From positions 1-17,118 of the forward strand of contig JAKAAL010000012.1 of assembly GCA_021802375.1 (NCBI GenBank): a DNA stretch of 17,118 nucleotides, given 5' to 3'. Within the stretch, counting starts at the first letter, position 1. Each line of letters starts with the position of its first letter. Positions 5,832 to 12,368 of this stretch are shown in pieces. A model generated the notes under the pieces. That model had not been told where the DNA came from and did no database searches. It was given only the letters and a program-made list of their open reading frames with translations. Source of the stretch: Bacillota bacterium (lineage in GTDB: Bacteria; Bacillota_E; Sulfobacillia; Sulfobacillales; Sulfobacillaceae). Position numbers and translations under genes: made by a program.

Positions 5832-7564
5832 TCCGAAAAACTTCTGTGGTCCAGGCTCCGAGCCGGGACTGCACCCTCGTCCAGATGGCTCCCGCCGCCA
5901 TCGCCTGGAGTTCCCAATCCGTGAGCGTGGACGGATCCTGGCGGCGCGTGTATACCCTCGCGGCCTTTCCGCCCATCGTGGAGGCCGGCTGGTTGACACA
6001 CGTCGCCAATCTGCCGGGAGTGACGCTAAGCCTGCAGGCTCGGCCCCAGGAGGCCGGGACACTGATCACTGCCCTCAATCGCCGCATTGGGGGATTGAAT
6101 GGGCAGCTGGCCACCGGCTCCAATGATCCGATTACGGCACAACGGCTGACCCAGGAACGGGACGATGCCCTGACGTTAATGCAACAAATGGATGCCGATC
6201 AACAGGAGGTCTTTCAATGCGGCGTGTTTCTCACCGTCTCGGCCCCGGATCCGGACACGGGCCTCAGACGGGCCAAACGGCTGGAAGGCCAGTTAGCGGC
6301 CCACGGAATGCGGGCACGGGTGTTGGCCTATCGCCAGGAAGACGGTCTGTTGGCTGCGGGACCCTGGGGCTTGTGGCCGAACACCCTGCCGTCCAACCAT
6401 CTCTGGCCGGCTTCCACCGTGGCGGCCGCGTGGCCTTTTGGGGGAGGCGGAATTCATCATGGATCCGGCATGGTGCTGGGCCATGATGCCGTCGGCGGCT
6501 TGGTGATGATTAATTGTTGGGATCCGCCGGCAGAATCTGGCATTACCAACAAAAATTTCGTGATTCTGGCTCCTCCGGGCGCAGGCAAGTCCCATGCGGT
6601 CAAAGTGATCGGACTGCGGGAATGGGGTTTAGGCGCGAAACTGTTTGTCATCGACCCGGAAGGGGAGTATGAGCCCTTGGCCCGGGCTGTGGGCGGTACG
6701 GTGATTAACGCCGCCGGATCTCACACCCGGATTAATCCGCTGCAGGCTCCCTTCCCCCGGGTGTTGGCGTTCTTTGCGACGTATCTGCCTCATCTGACCC
6801 CTTTGCAGCAAGCCCGGTTAGACTCCGCCGTAGAAGCTGTGTACCGGGCCAAACACATTGCCTGGGACGCCCCGGCCGACCTTCTGGCGTCCATCAATGC
6901 GGACGCCTGGCCGCATGTGGGCGATGTCTACCAGTATTGCCGACACCAGACCGGGGAGGACTGGGATGTGCTGAGTGCGTTGTTGCGGACAACCGGAGAC
7001 GGCGTGTTGGCCGATTTATGGAGTGGTCCCAGCACGGTGCCGACCCCGCAAGACGCGGATTGCGTGGTGGTGGATATCCACGATCTGCAAGATATGCCGG
7101 ACCCCATCAAGCGGGCCCAGTACGTCAATGTCCTGGGATGGCTGACGGACGCGGTATTGAAAACCCGCCGGGATGAGAAAAAGATTCTGGTGGTCGATGA
7201 AGCGTGGATGCTGATTGACCCCCAGGCGCCCCAAGCCTTGCATTTCATGAAGAGTGTGTCGAAACGGATCCGCAAATATGGCGGCAGTTTCATGGTGGTC
7301 ACGCAGAACGTGGCGGATTTCCTGGCTCCGGCTGTCGCCGGGGAGGGGGAACAAGTGCTCACCAATGCAGCGTATACGCTGTTGCTCAGACAAGGTGGCA
7401 AAGATTTGCACGCGCTGACGACCTTATTCGACCTCTCGGAGGCCGAGCAAGACAAATTGACCAATGCCCGGGTCGGCGAAGGCCTGTTGATTGCCGGCAA
7501 TGACCGGGCCTGGGTGACGGTGGACACCGCACCGCATGAATCGGCCCTGTTGTATGGATCCTAA
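5828..7564 (+). CDS. virB4: VirB4-family conjugation ATPase
   Basis: This is the hexameric ATPase that drives assembly and substrate transfer of type IV secretion channels at the membrane. The 578-aa protein begins with a domain containing WRRVYTLAAFPPIVEAGWL (38-56), characteristic of Gram-positive VirB4 proteins, then a helical stretch (74-130). It then has Walker A APPGAGKS (248-255), IDPEGEYEPL (275-284), Walker B ILVVDEAW (453-460) and a VVTQNVADF motif after it. Length fits the short (about 600-aa) form in which the upstream domain is a separate gene. The start ATG overlaps the previous stop and has AGAAGGAGGTG about 10 nt before it, inside the preceding gene. A GC-rich terminator follows the stop at 7589-7618. 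Confidence 0.93.
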   Translation: MIRKTSVVQAPSRDCTLVQMAPAAIAWSSQSVSVDGSWRRVYTLAAFPPIVEAGWLTHVANLPGVTLSLQARPQEAGTLITALNRRIGGLNGQLATGSNDPITAQRLTQERDDALTLMQQMDADQQEVFQCGVFLTVSAPDPDTGLRRAKRLEGQLAAHGMRARVLAYRQEDGLLAAGPWGLWPNTLPSNHLWPASTVAAAWPFGGGGIHHGSGMVLGHDAVGGLVMINCWDPPAESGITNKNFVILAPPGAGKSHAVKVIGLREWGLGAKLFVIDPEGEYEPLARAVGGTVINAAGSHTRINPLQAPFPRVLAFFATYLPHLTPLQQARLDSAVEAVYRAKHIAWDAPADLLASINADAWPHVGDVYQYCRHQTGEDWDVLSALLRTTGDGVLADLWSGPSTVPTPQDADCVVVDIHDLQDMPDPIKRAQYVNVLGWLTDAVLKTRRDEKKILVVDEAWMLIDPQAPQALHFMKSVSKRIRKYGGSFMVVTQNVADFLAPAVAGEGEQVLTNAAYTLLLRQGGKDLHALTTLFDLSEAEQDKLTNARVGEGLLIAGNDRAWVTVDTAPHESALLYGS

Positions 7565-7588
7565 AGGGCAAGATTCTCCCGCGTTCCC

Positions 7589-7618
7589 CCCTCCGGCCCC
7601 GGGCCGGGGGGATTTTTT
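7589..7618 (+). terminator. intrinsic terminator after VirB4
   Basis: A nine-pair stem, CCC-T-CCGGC (7589-7597) with GCCGG-G-GGG (7603-7611, one G-U pair), is followed by A and T6 (7613-7618). It sits 25 nt after the VirB4 stop and before a further gene of the same cluster, so it is an intra-operon terminator like the one at 5118. Confidence 0.75.
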
Positions 7619-7620
7619 AT

Positions 7621-7635
7621 GGGGGCAGATCCCCC
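7621..7635 (+). repeat. GGGGG/CCCCC hairpin abutting a ribosome site
   Basis: GGGGG (7621-7625), loop CAGAT, CCCCC (7631-7635), then AGAAAGGAG (7636-7644) immediately. The hairpin leaves the Shine-Dalgarno single-stranded, or could mask it by stacking. A CCCC-TGC-GGGG hairpin at 8151-8161 sits in the same position before the next gene. Confidence 0.5.
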
Positions 7636-7655
7636 AGAAAGGAGACATCCATTCA

Positions 7656-8147
7656 ATGCCCCATCCACCGTCAGATCTCTCCGAGAAATTGATCGTCGCG
7701 ATCCGGCAGAAGTATGGACAGGACACCGCAGGACGCGAACAACTGGGGCCTTTGTTGGACACGTTAGCCATTTTACGGGACACCGCTGGGGCTCTCACAC
7801 TCCAACTCACCCGGCAACTCGCCGCGCATCCCGTGTTAACCCAGGGCAGTGAATACTTGACGGTCGAGGATCGCATTCAGCATACCATGGCCAATCGCCG
7901 GGCGATTCACAGCATGCTGAAAGAGAACCGGCCGGTGTCTGCCCCGGAGGTCTTTATTATGGCCGGCGCCCAAGTCGCTTTGGGAGGATCGGCCCAAGAC
8001 TTGGGCGCCGGCGTGGTAGACAGTGTGCAGACGCCGGGATTGCGGGAACAGGTCTTTCGGGATCGCCTGGAGCATCCCGAACACTCCCCCACTCTGGCGG
8101 CACAATCCCCGGCTGACGCGATGGAATACGAGCTGGGCCAAGACTAA
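7656..8147 (+). CDS. hypothetical protein in the conjugation operon (163 aa)
   Basis: I do not recognise this protein. It is soluble, with an N-terminal helical region (SDLSEKLIVAIRQKYGQ...) and a central ERRAI-type amphipathic segment, then an Ala/Gly-rich part (IMAGAQVALGGSAQDLGAG) that is only weakly hydrophobic, and an acidic C-terminus. I chose the ATG at 7656 because AGAAAGGAG lies 11 nt before it; the reading frame stays open upstream into the VirB4 3' end, but that part crosses the terminator and has no ribosome site. Position between VirB4 and the transglycosylase suggests a transfer-system accessory, for example a chaperone or channel-associated factor, but nothing in the sequence proves this. 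Confidence 0.7.
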   Translation: MPHPPSDLSEKLIVAIRQKYGQDTAGREQLGPLLDTLAILRDTAGALTLQLTRQLAAHPVLTQGSEYLTVEDRIQHTMANRRAIHSMLKENRPVSAPEVFIMAGAQVALGGSAQDLGAGVVDSVQTPGLREQVFRDRLEHPEHSPTLAAQSPADAMEYELGQD

Positions 8148-8186
8148 TGTCCCCTGCGGGGGAGAGAAAGGAGGTCTCCATTCTAT

Positions 8187-8888
8187 ATGGACGAATCGGT
8201 ACAGCAGCATCCAGATTGGATCCGGATGGCGGGCACCGGTCGCCTGGGCCAGTGGCTGGTGGCGGCCGGGTGTGCCCCGGTGGTTGGGCTGGGCTTGATC
8301 GGTCTGCTGGTCGCCTTGGGGGCTTTGAGTGTCTTGGCCGGCCACTTCCAAGGGGGCGGCACGTCCCCTGGGGTTTCATCCCGGTCTTTAGATCCGACCC
8401 ATACCGCCATTGGTCATCCCAATCAAATGATTAAGCCCTGGATCAGCGATATTCACACGGCATCTCAGGCTACGGGAGTGCCAGCCGATTGGATTGCGGC
8501 AGAAATGATCCATGAGTCTGGAGGCCAGGCGGGAGCCGGGAACCTGGCCGGAGCCTATGGGCTGATGCAACTCGAACCCGGCATCCTGGGAGCCACCACG
8601 GCGGATCGAATGAATCCGGCTGCCAACGTGCTCTATGGAGCAAAACTTTTGGCATCGAACTATAGCCTCTATCACAGTTGGCGACTCGCTAGTGCCGCCT
8701 ATTACGGCGGTGCGGGGACGGTGAACGCCGCGTTAGCCCGTCACGGCCTCCAGGTTCCGGTGTCTTGGGCCCAAGCTCAAGGAGCCTTGAATGTGATCCC
8801 CTATGCCCAATACGGGAACACGTTAACGTTGGCCCAATATGCCGCCGCCATCTATGCGATTGATTGGCAACTCGGAGGGAAGGGATAA
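8187..8888 (+). CDS. membrane-anchored lytic transglycosylase, VirB1-like
   Basis: This enzyme would cleave peptidoglycan glycan strands to open a path for the conjugation channel through the wall. The 233-aa protein has a short cytoplasmic N-terminus, one membrane anchor (about 25-53), a Gly/Ser linker and an SLT domain. The catalytic Glu is E110 in EMIHES, followed by the typical GAYGLMQLEP (122-131), NPAANVLYGAKLL and a YYGGAGTV segment near the end of the domain, all hallmarks of family-1-type lytic transglycosylases. The start has GAAAGGAGG at a suitable distance. It is one base away from coupling with the next gene (TAACATG). The domain is near full length for the short VirB1 type. Confidence 0.9.
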   Translation: MDESVQQHPDWIRMAGTGRLGQWLVAAGCAPVVGLGLIGLLVALGALSVLAGHFQGGGTSPGVSSRSLDPTHTAIGHPNQMIKPWISDIHTASQATGVPADWIAAEMIHESGGQAGAGNLAGAYGLMQLEPGILGATTADRMNPAANVLYGAKLLASNYSLYHSWRLASAAYYGGAGTVNAALARHGLQVPVSWAQAQGALNVIPYAQYGNTLTLAQYAAAIYAIDWQLGGKG

Positions 8889-8889
8889 C

Positions 8890-9687
8890 ATGAAGATCAG
8901 CACAGTGGTTATGGGTGGGGGCATCATGATGGCCGGGATTGCCGTCATAATGGCTACACATCATCAGCCCCGCGTCACAACCACAGCGACTCCGCATGGG
9001 GCGGTCCACCATAAACCCCATACTCTGGTGAAAAAGAGCACCGCGACAGAGCCGAGAATCACAACGAAGCCCGCGACGACACCCACAGTAGCATCCATCG
9101 CCCCCTCATCCGCTTCCCGCATTGTGGTGCCGGCGATTCTCAACCAGTCCGGCACCCCGCTCTGGCAGGTGAAGGATCCGCAAAACCCGGCGATTGACTG
9201 GGCCTTTGCCCCGATGGGAGTGCCAGAAACCATCCACAATGCTGGCTTAACCTATCCGTCCGATGTCCTCTGGTTTGGGGAGAGGACTGCCCACCACAAA
9301 ACGTGGACCTGGACGCCCATTGCGCTGCCGGGGAAGATACCCACCACCTTACCGACCCCGGTGTACGATACCCTCGCTTGGGCCTATGACTTGCATGCAG
9401 GGGAACCGGGACCGCATCTCATCTCAGGGACGACCGGCAATTGGAACACGCTCACGGGGAAGATGAGTGAGCCGGAAGGCTGGCAAGCGACGGCATACAC
9501 GACCCCCACCGGGGTCTACACCGTGTCTATTACTCCGTGGATGGCGAGTACGGATCTCCCGCACGTGTACTTTGGACTGCCGACTCGCTGGACGGCTCAC
9601 AACGCCACCACCGGCCACGGGGCCCTGAGCCTGATTCTGCATGCTCTGGGTCCGCTGAGCACGATTACCCAACCCTTCACACCCTGA
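8890..9687 (+). CDS. secreted or membrane-anchored hypothetical protein (265 aa)
   Basis: The product starts with a short basic N-terminus and a hydrophobic segment (about 4-22) that can act as a signal peptide or anchor, followed by a Thr/Pro/His-rich low-complexity linker (about 24-75) and a Trp/Tyr/Thr-rich globular region (about 80-265). That composition is typical of an extracytoplasmic beta-rich domain. I do not recognise a family, and no catalytic motif is visible. The ATG at 8890 is chosen because GGAGGGAAGGG overlaps the end of the transglycosylase gene; an upstream in-frame ATG at 8839 lies within that gene. Being coupled to the transglycosylase, it probably works at the cell wall, possibly as an adhesin or wall-side channel component. 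This role is inference. Confidence 0.72.
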   Translation: MKISTVVMGGGIMMAGIAVIMATHHQPRVTTTATPHGAVHHKPHTLVKKSTATEPRITTKPATTPTVASIAPSSASRIVVPAILNQSGTPLWQVKDPQNPAIDWAFAPMGVPETIHNAGLTYPSDVLWFGERTAHHKTWTWTPIALPGKIPTTLPTPVYDTLAWAYDLHAGEPGPHLISGTTGNWNTLTGKMSEPEGWQATAYTTPTGVYTVSITPWMASTDLPHVYFGLPTRWTAHNATTGHGALSLILHALGPLSTITQPFTP

Positions 9688-9701
9688 GACTCCCCGGAGC
9701 G

Positions 9702-9725
9702 CCCGGATCCCTTGGCGGATCCGGG
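9702..9725 (+). repeat. 9-bp inverted repeat after the secreted-protein gene
   Basis: CCCGGATCC (9702-9710) and GGATCCGGG (9717-9725) are perfect reverse complements around CTTGGC. No T-run follows, so termination is unlikely by itself. It may cooperate with the terminator at 9796 or serve as an mRNA end-stabiliser. Confidence 0.5.
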
Positions 9726-9795
9726 TGTCCTGGCGATTGTCAGGCGTCAGGACTATCAAACTTTGTTTGGAACCCGAGGAGATTCTGTGATCCCT

Positions 9796-9824
9796 GCCCC
9801 GCTTACCGTGAGCGGGGCGTTTTT
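9796..9824 (+). terminator. intrinsic terminator before the Toprim gene
   Basis: GCCCCGCT (9796-9803) pairs with AGCGGGGC (9811-9818) and is followed by GTTTTT. It lies between two co-directional genes in the 191-bp gap (9688-9878), which otherwise contains only the inverted repeat at 9702 and the GAGGAGGAGG ribosome site of the next gene. Confidence 0.75.
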
Positions 9825-9878
9825 GTGGGGTTGGCGCTTTGCCGAAGTCAAGAACTCGAAGAGGAGGAGGGAACAACC

Positions 9879-11165
9879 ATGGACACCCCCGCGCAATTAG
9901 GCCTGAGCGGATGGCATGGCCTGACATGGCATCCGGTGACGGTGATTGGGGAAACCCCGACAAAATACCGGATCCGCTTGGAAGAGGCGGTGCGGTTGCC
10001 AGGCGGACGCGAGAAAGCGGCCCAGGAGGTGGTCTTAGTGCCCAAACAGGCGGTGCGGTTTTCTCGCCCTGTCGACACCCCAAAGACACCCGAGACGTCT
10101 CCGAGCTCGGCATTTCCCCGAGATTGGCAGGCTTTACGGGAAGCTGTGTCCGTGGAAACGTTGGCCCGTGCCCGGTACGGGGAACCGGATCCCCGGAAAT
10201 CCACTCGCACGACGCTGCAATGGAACACCGACCAGGGCCGATTGATTGTCGGCCGTCATGATAGCCCCCGAGCCCATGTCTGGAAGTTCATGGGCTCCGG
10301 CCTCCATGGCCGGGGCGCTCTGGATTGGCTCACACGGGTCGAGGGGATCCCTTTACACGAGGCCGTGGACCGGCTCAGTCAGGACAGTTTTCGCATACAA
10401 CCGGATCGCGTGTTAGAAAAAACCTCGCGGCCGGGGACGGTTCCCCAGTATGTGCCCCACCCCGATCAGCCCACACTCTGGCCCAAAGTCCGGCATTATT
10501 TAATCACCGTGCGCAAGCTGCCGGCGGATCTCGTTGATCACTGGCACGCTCAGGATCGTGTACGGGCTATCACGCCATCCCCGCGCACAACCGTCCCGTA
10601 TGCGGTTTTCCCGCTGTTATCCCCTGCAGGGAAAGAAATCGGAGCCATCTTGCGCTGTGCCGGAACCCCCGATCAACAACATCAACAGGAAGCGCAGGGG
10701 TATTGCCGGAAACGCAATCAAGGGGGATCGCAGCCGACCCACGGGTTCTGGCAGTCCCATGAGGCTTCCCAGACCCGAACGCTCGTCTTGGTGGAGGCCC
10801 CGATTGATGCGATGGCGCTGTATGCCGCGCTGCGGGTGGATCACCGCGACCCTGGTGATTTCGTCATTCGAGCCGGTGCCGGGGAGGCCTTGAATCCGGT
10901 GCATTGGACAGGCGATTGGGAGCACATTGTGACGGCTTTTGACCGGGATGCCGCCGGGGAGCGGTTTCATCAAACAGTGCAACAGGCCAATCTGGATCGG
11001 GATGTGAGACGGCTGACACCCCCAGTGGGTCATAAAGACTGGGCAGAGGCTTGGGCCAAGGTACTCGAGAGACATCCACGGGACCGGGACGCAGATTCTC
11101 CCGCTCACCGGGGAACCCGGATCCGTTCTCGTGGCGCAGATATCGAATATGAACCGGGGGACTAA
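9879..11165 (+). CDS. DUF3991/Toprim-type primase-like protein
   Basis: This 428-aa protein carries a C-terminal Toprim domain: the Glu of LVLVEAPIDAMALY (E306) and the DRD of VTAFDRDAAGE (D355, D357) are the metal-binding residues shared by primases and topoisomerases. The middle region (about 200-260) with a HYLITVRKLPADLVDHW segment and VFPLLSPAGKEIGAILR matches the DUF3991 part found before Toprim in plasmid and ICE proteins. The segment WKFMGSGLHGRGALDWL (135-151) resembles the end of the DnaG-type zinc-binding region, but no Cys/His zinc ligands are seen. Such proteins are thought to act in plasmid replication or complementary-strand priming after transfer. The ATG at 9879 follows GAGGAGGAGGG; the frame is open upstream but crosses the terminator at 9796. 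Confidence 0.83.
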   Translation: MDTPAQLGLSGWHGLTWHPVTVIGETPTKYRIRLEEAVRLPGGREKAAQEVVLVPKQAVRFSRPVDTPKTPETSPSSAFPRDWQALREAVSVETLARARYGEPDPRKSTRTTLQWNTDQGRLIVGRHDSPRAHVWKFMGSGLHGRGALDWLTRVEGIPLHEAVDRLSQDSFRIQPDRVLEKTSRPGTVPQYVPHPDQPTLWPKVRHYLITVRKLPADLVDHWHAQDRVRAITPSPRTTVPYAVFPLLSPAGKEIGAILRCAGTPDQQHQQEAQGYCRKRNQGGSQPTHGFWQSHEASQTRTLVLVEAPIDAMALYAALRVDHRDPGDFVIRAGAGEALNPVHWTGDWEHIVTAFDRDAAGERFHQTVQQANLDRDVRRLTPPVGHKDWAEAWAKVLERHPRDRDADSPAHRGTRIRSRGADIEYEPGD

Positions 11166-11184
11166 CAGAAAGGAGATAGGCCCG

Positions 11185-11349
11185 ATGATTTCCACGACAG
11201 TGGATCACAAACGCCATATTCCGAATCCTGTGGAGGGCATTTTGCAAGCTTGCACATCCACCGGATTTGTCGTAGCCGGACCGCATTATCCGCAGTGGTT
11301 TGCCTATCGGGATCTCGCAAGGAATCAGGTCCAAATTGCCGGGCAATGA
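11185..11349 (+). CDS. small hypothetical protein (54 aa), frame continues past TGA
   Basis: An AGAAAGGAGATAGG ribosome site precedes the ATG at 11185, 19 nt after the Toprim gene. The 54-aa product (start MISTTVDHKR, end VQIAGQ) has no recognised family; a segment GILQACTSTGFVVAGPHYPQWFAYRDLARN looks like a compact alpha/beta fold. The TGA at 11347 is followed in the same frame by 29 further sense codons (RDAVVRALQER... to SRIQTATF) before a TAA at 11437-11439. The downstream part has protein-like composition, so the original gene may have been 84-85 codons, with the TGA a nonsense mutation or a recoding/readthrough site. The operon terminator follows at 11471. Confidence 0.55.
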   Translation: MISTTVDHKRHIPNPVEGILQACTSTGFVVAGPHYPQWFAYRDLARNQVQIAGQ

Positions 11350-11470
11350 CGGGACGCGGTGGTTCGAGCCTTACAAGAGCGCGCAACGATTATTACCGGC
11401 TTATCGCGGTTTTCGCGCATCCAGACCGCTACATTCTAACCTCTCTATTCTTTATCAAATCTTTCTGTCA

Positions 11471-11497
11471 GGCCACGTGCTTCTCACGTGGCCTTTT
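11471..11497 (+). terminator. strong intrinsic terminator closing the conjugation cluster
   Basis: GGCCACGTG (11471-11479), loop CTTCT, CACGTGGCC (11485-11493), TTTT. This perfect 9-bp stem with a T-run lies after the last small gene of the cluster. Its arm sequence reappears in the hairpin at 11802-11836. Confidence 0.82.
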
Positions 11498-11512
11498 CTT
11501 GTCTCTATCACC

Positions 11513-11755
11513 CTAAGATTTCCGGCCAAACATCCGTTGCCACCAGGCTTTTCTCTGGGTAGCTTGTTTCTCTTCGGTCATGAGTCGCAGAGTTTGGGTC
11601 AACTGACGGTCGCGCTCTTCCAAGCATTTGTCGATATACTCCCGCAACTGGGCGTTTTCTGTTCGCGTCGCGGTCAATTTCTCTCTTAAGCGTGTTTCTG
11701 TCTCTCTGAGTTCTTGCACGAAGCGTTCTTGCATCTGGGTCATGTGTGTTTGCAA
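11513..11755 (-). pseudogene. remnant of a coiled-coil (HTH/coiled-coil type) protein, C-terminal part only
   Basis: On the minus strand a 76-80-aa frame encodes a heptad-like coiled coil (TQMQERFVQELRETETRLRE... to EERDRQLTQTL) ending in AWWQRMFGRKS. That ending resembles the SWWPFGRR end of the intact HTH/coiled-coil protein at 12369-12929. The N-terminal HTH is missing: a TGA lies eight codons upstream of the TTG at 11755, no ribosome site is seen before TTG 11755 or ATG 11743, and a coiled-coil-like stretch (HENEQRTERT) continues in a different frame just upstream. I read this as a truncated, frameshifted copy of the same family. It could still be a short standalone protein. Confidence 0.5.
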
Positions 11756-11801
11756 TGCTGTGGGCTGGTACGTTCAGTGCGCTGTTCATTTTCATGCAAG
11801 A

Positions 11802-11836
11802 AGAAGGCCACGTGTTAGGTAAGTACGTGGCCTTCT
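11802..11836. repeat. 12-bp inverted repeat sharing GGCCACGT arms with the 11471 terminator
   Basis: AGAAGGCCACGT (11802-11813) and ACGTGGCCTTCT (11825-11836) are perfect reverse complements with an 11-nt loop. On the minus strand TCTTG follows, on the plus strand AGTTG; neither is a strong T-run. With the hairpin at 11471 it brackets the coiled-coil remnant. Confidence 0.6.
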
Positions 11837-11960
11837 AGTTGTAGAGCTGAATCAGTTAGCGACCATAGGGTTTCGTCGGACAAATTATGTGTCATTATTC
11901 AGATCGCGTCGGATCTCTCTATTGCCCACACGTCACATCGCATGCGCGATTTGAGGAGCC
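11837..11960. other. non-coding stretch with two short inverted repeats
   Basis: No gene is seen here. An AGATC-(6)-GATCT repeat (11901-11916) and an ATCGC-ATGC-GCGAT repeat (11937-11950) precede the GAGGAG ribosome site of the 48-aa ORF. They could be operators; a promoter could not be identified with confidence. Confidence 0.35.
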
Positions 11961-12107
11961 ATGATTGAGGTCACTCGGATATGTCCCGAGCCCGTGGTCG
12001 CGCTCCCTGGTGCGGTGGTGGTGTATACACCGTCCAATCCTGATCCTGTTATTCTCAACATTCGCAATTTCGAGGACATGCCTTTTGGGTTAACCACCAA
12101 TGGCTAA
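11961..12107 (+). CDS. possible small protein (48 aa)
   Basis: An ATG at 11961 preceded by TTGAGGAGCC (GAGGAG, 4-5 nt spacing) opens a 48-codon frame that begins MIEVTRICPEPVVALPGAVV, is rich in Val/Pro, and ends DMPFGLTTNG before TAA 12105-12107. The sequence alternates hydrophobic residues as expected of short beta strands and contains one Cys. It is not a shadow of a longer gene; nothing else is coded here on either strand. No family is recognised. The good ribosome site and free-standing position support it; the short length limits confidence. Confidence 0.45.
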   Translation: MIEVTRICPEPVVALPGAVVVYTPSNPDPVILNIRNFEDMPFGLTTNG

Positions 12108-12368
12108 TTGTATTTGCAGAACTCCATAAAGAACAGCGGACATTTGCGTTCGGACCAATCGGGCACCGCCATCTCATGCGAGAGCACTTCCGGCACTTTT
12201 CACATCTTTTGGGCACTGCCCGCTTGCCATAAAAATCTTTAAGATTAAGCAGGATTTTTCCCCGTTCTCCCGAATATCTCTTTGTGGTGGAATCATAGCG
12301 GCTCTGTATGTCTGTGGCGGTAGAGGAGCGGTGGAGGCGGCGGAACGGTGTGGAGGAGTGGAAGTGTA
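12108..12368. other. intergenic stretch before the HTH/coiled-coil gene
   Basis: I see no gene. A near-palindrome AATCTT-T-AAGATT (12234-12246) lies in an A/T-rich patch and could be an operator for the downstream HTH protein. A short GGGC-ACT-GCCC hairpin occurs at 12211-12221. No clear sigma-70-type promoter was found. Confidence 0.3.

Noticed and set aside
5181..6062. 293-aa minus-strand ORF across the VirB4 pair
   Set aside because: It spans two well-supported genes and their overlap, and its Arg/Pro/Gly-rich composition is typical of antisense frames.
9537..9878. Upstream extension of the Toprim protein
   Set aside because: The extra frame runs through the secreted-protein gene, an inverted repeat and a terminator; the ATG at 9879 has a strong ribosome site.
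11346..11516. 56-aa frame overlapping the small gene stop as ATGA
   Set aside because: It lacks a ribosome site, reads through the terminator hairpin and has low-complexity Phe/Ser/Leu composition; the same-frame continuation after TGA is a better explanation.
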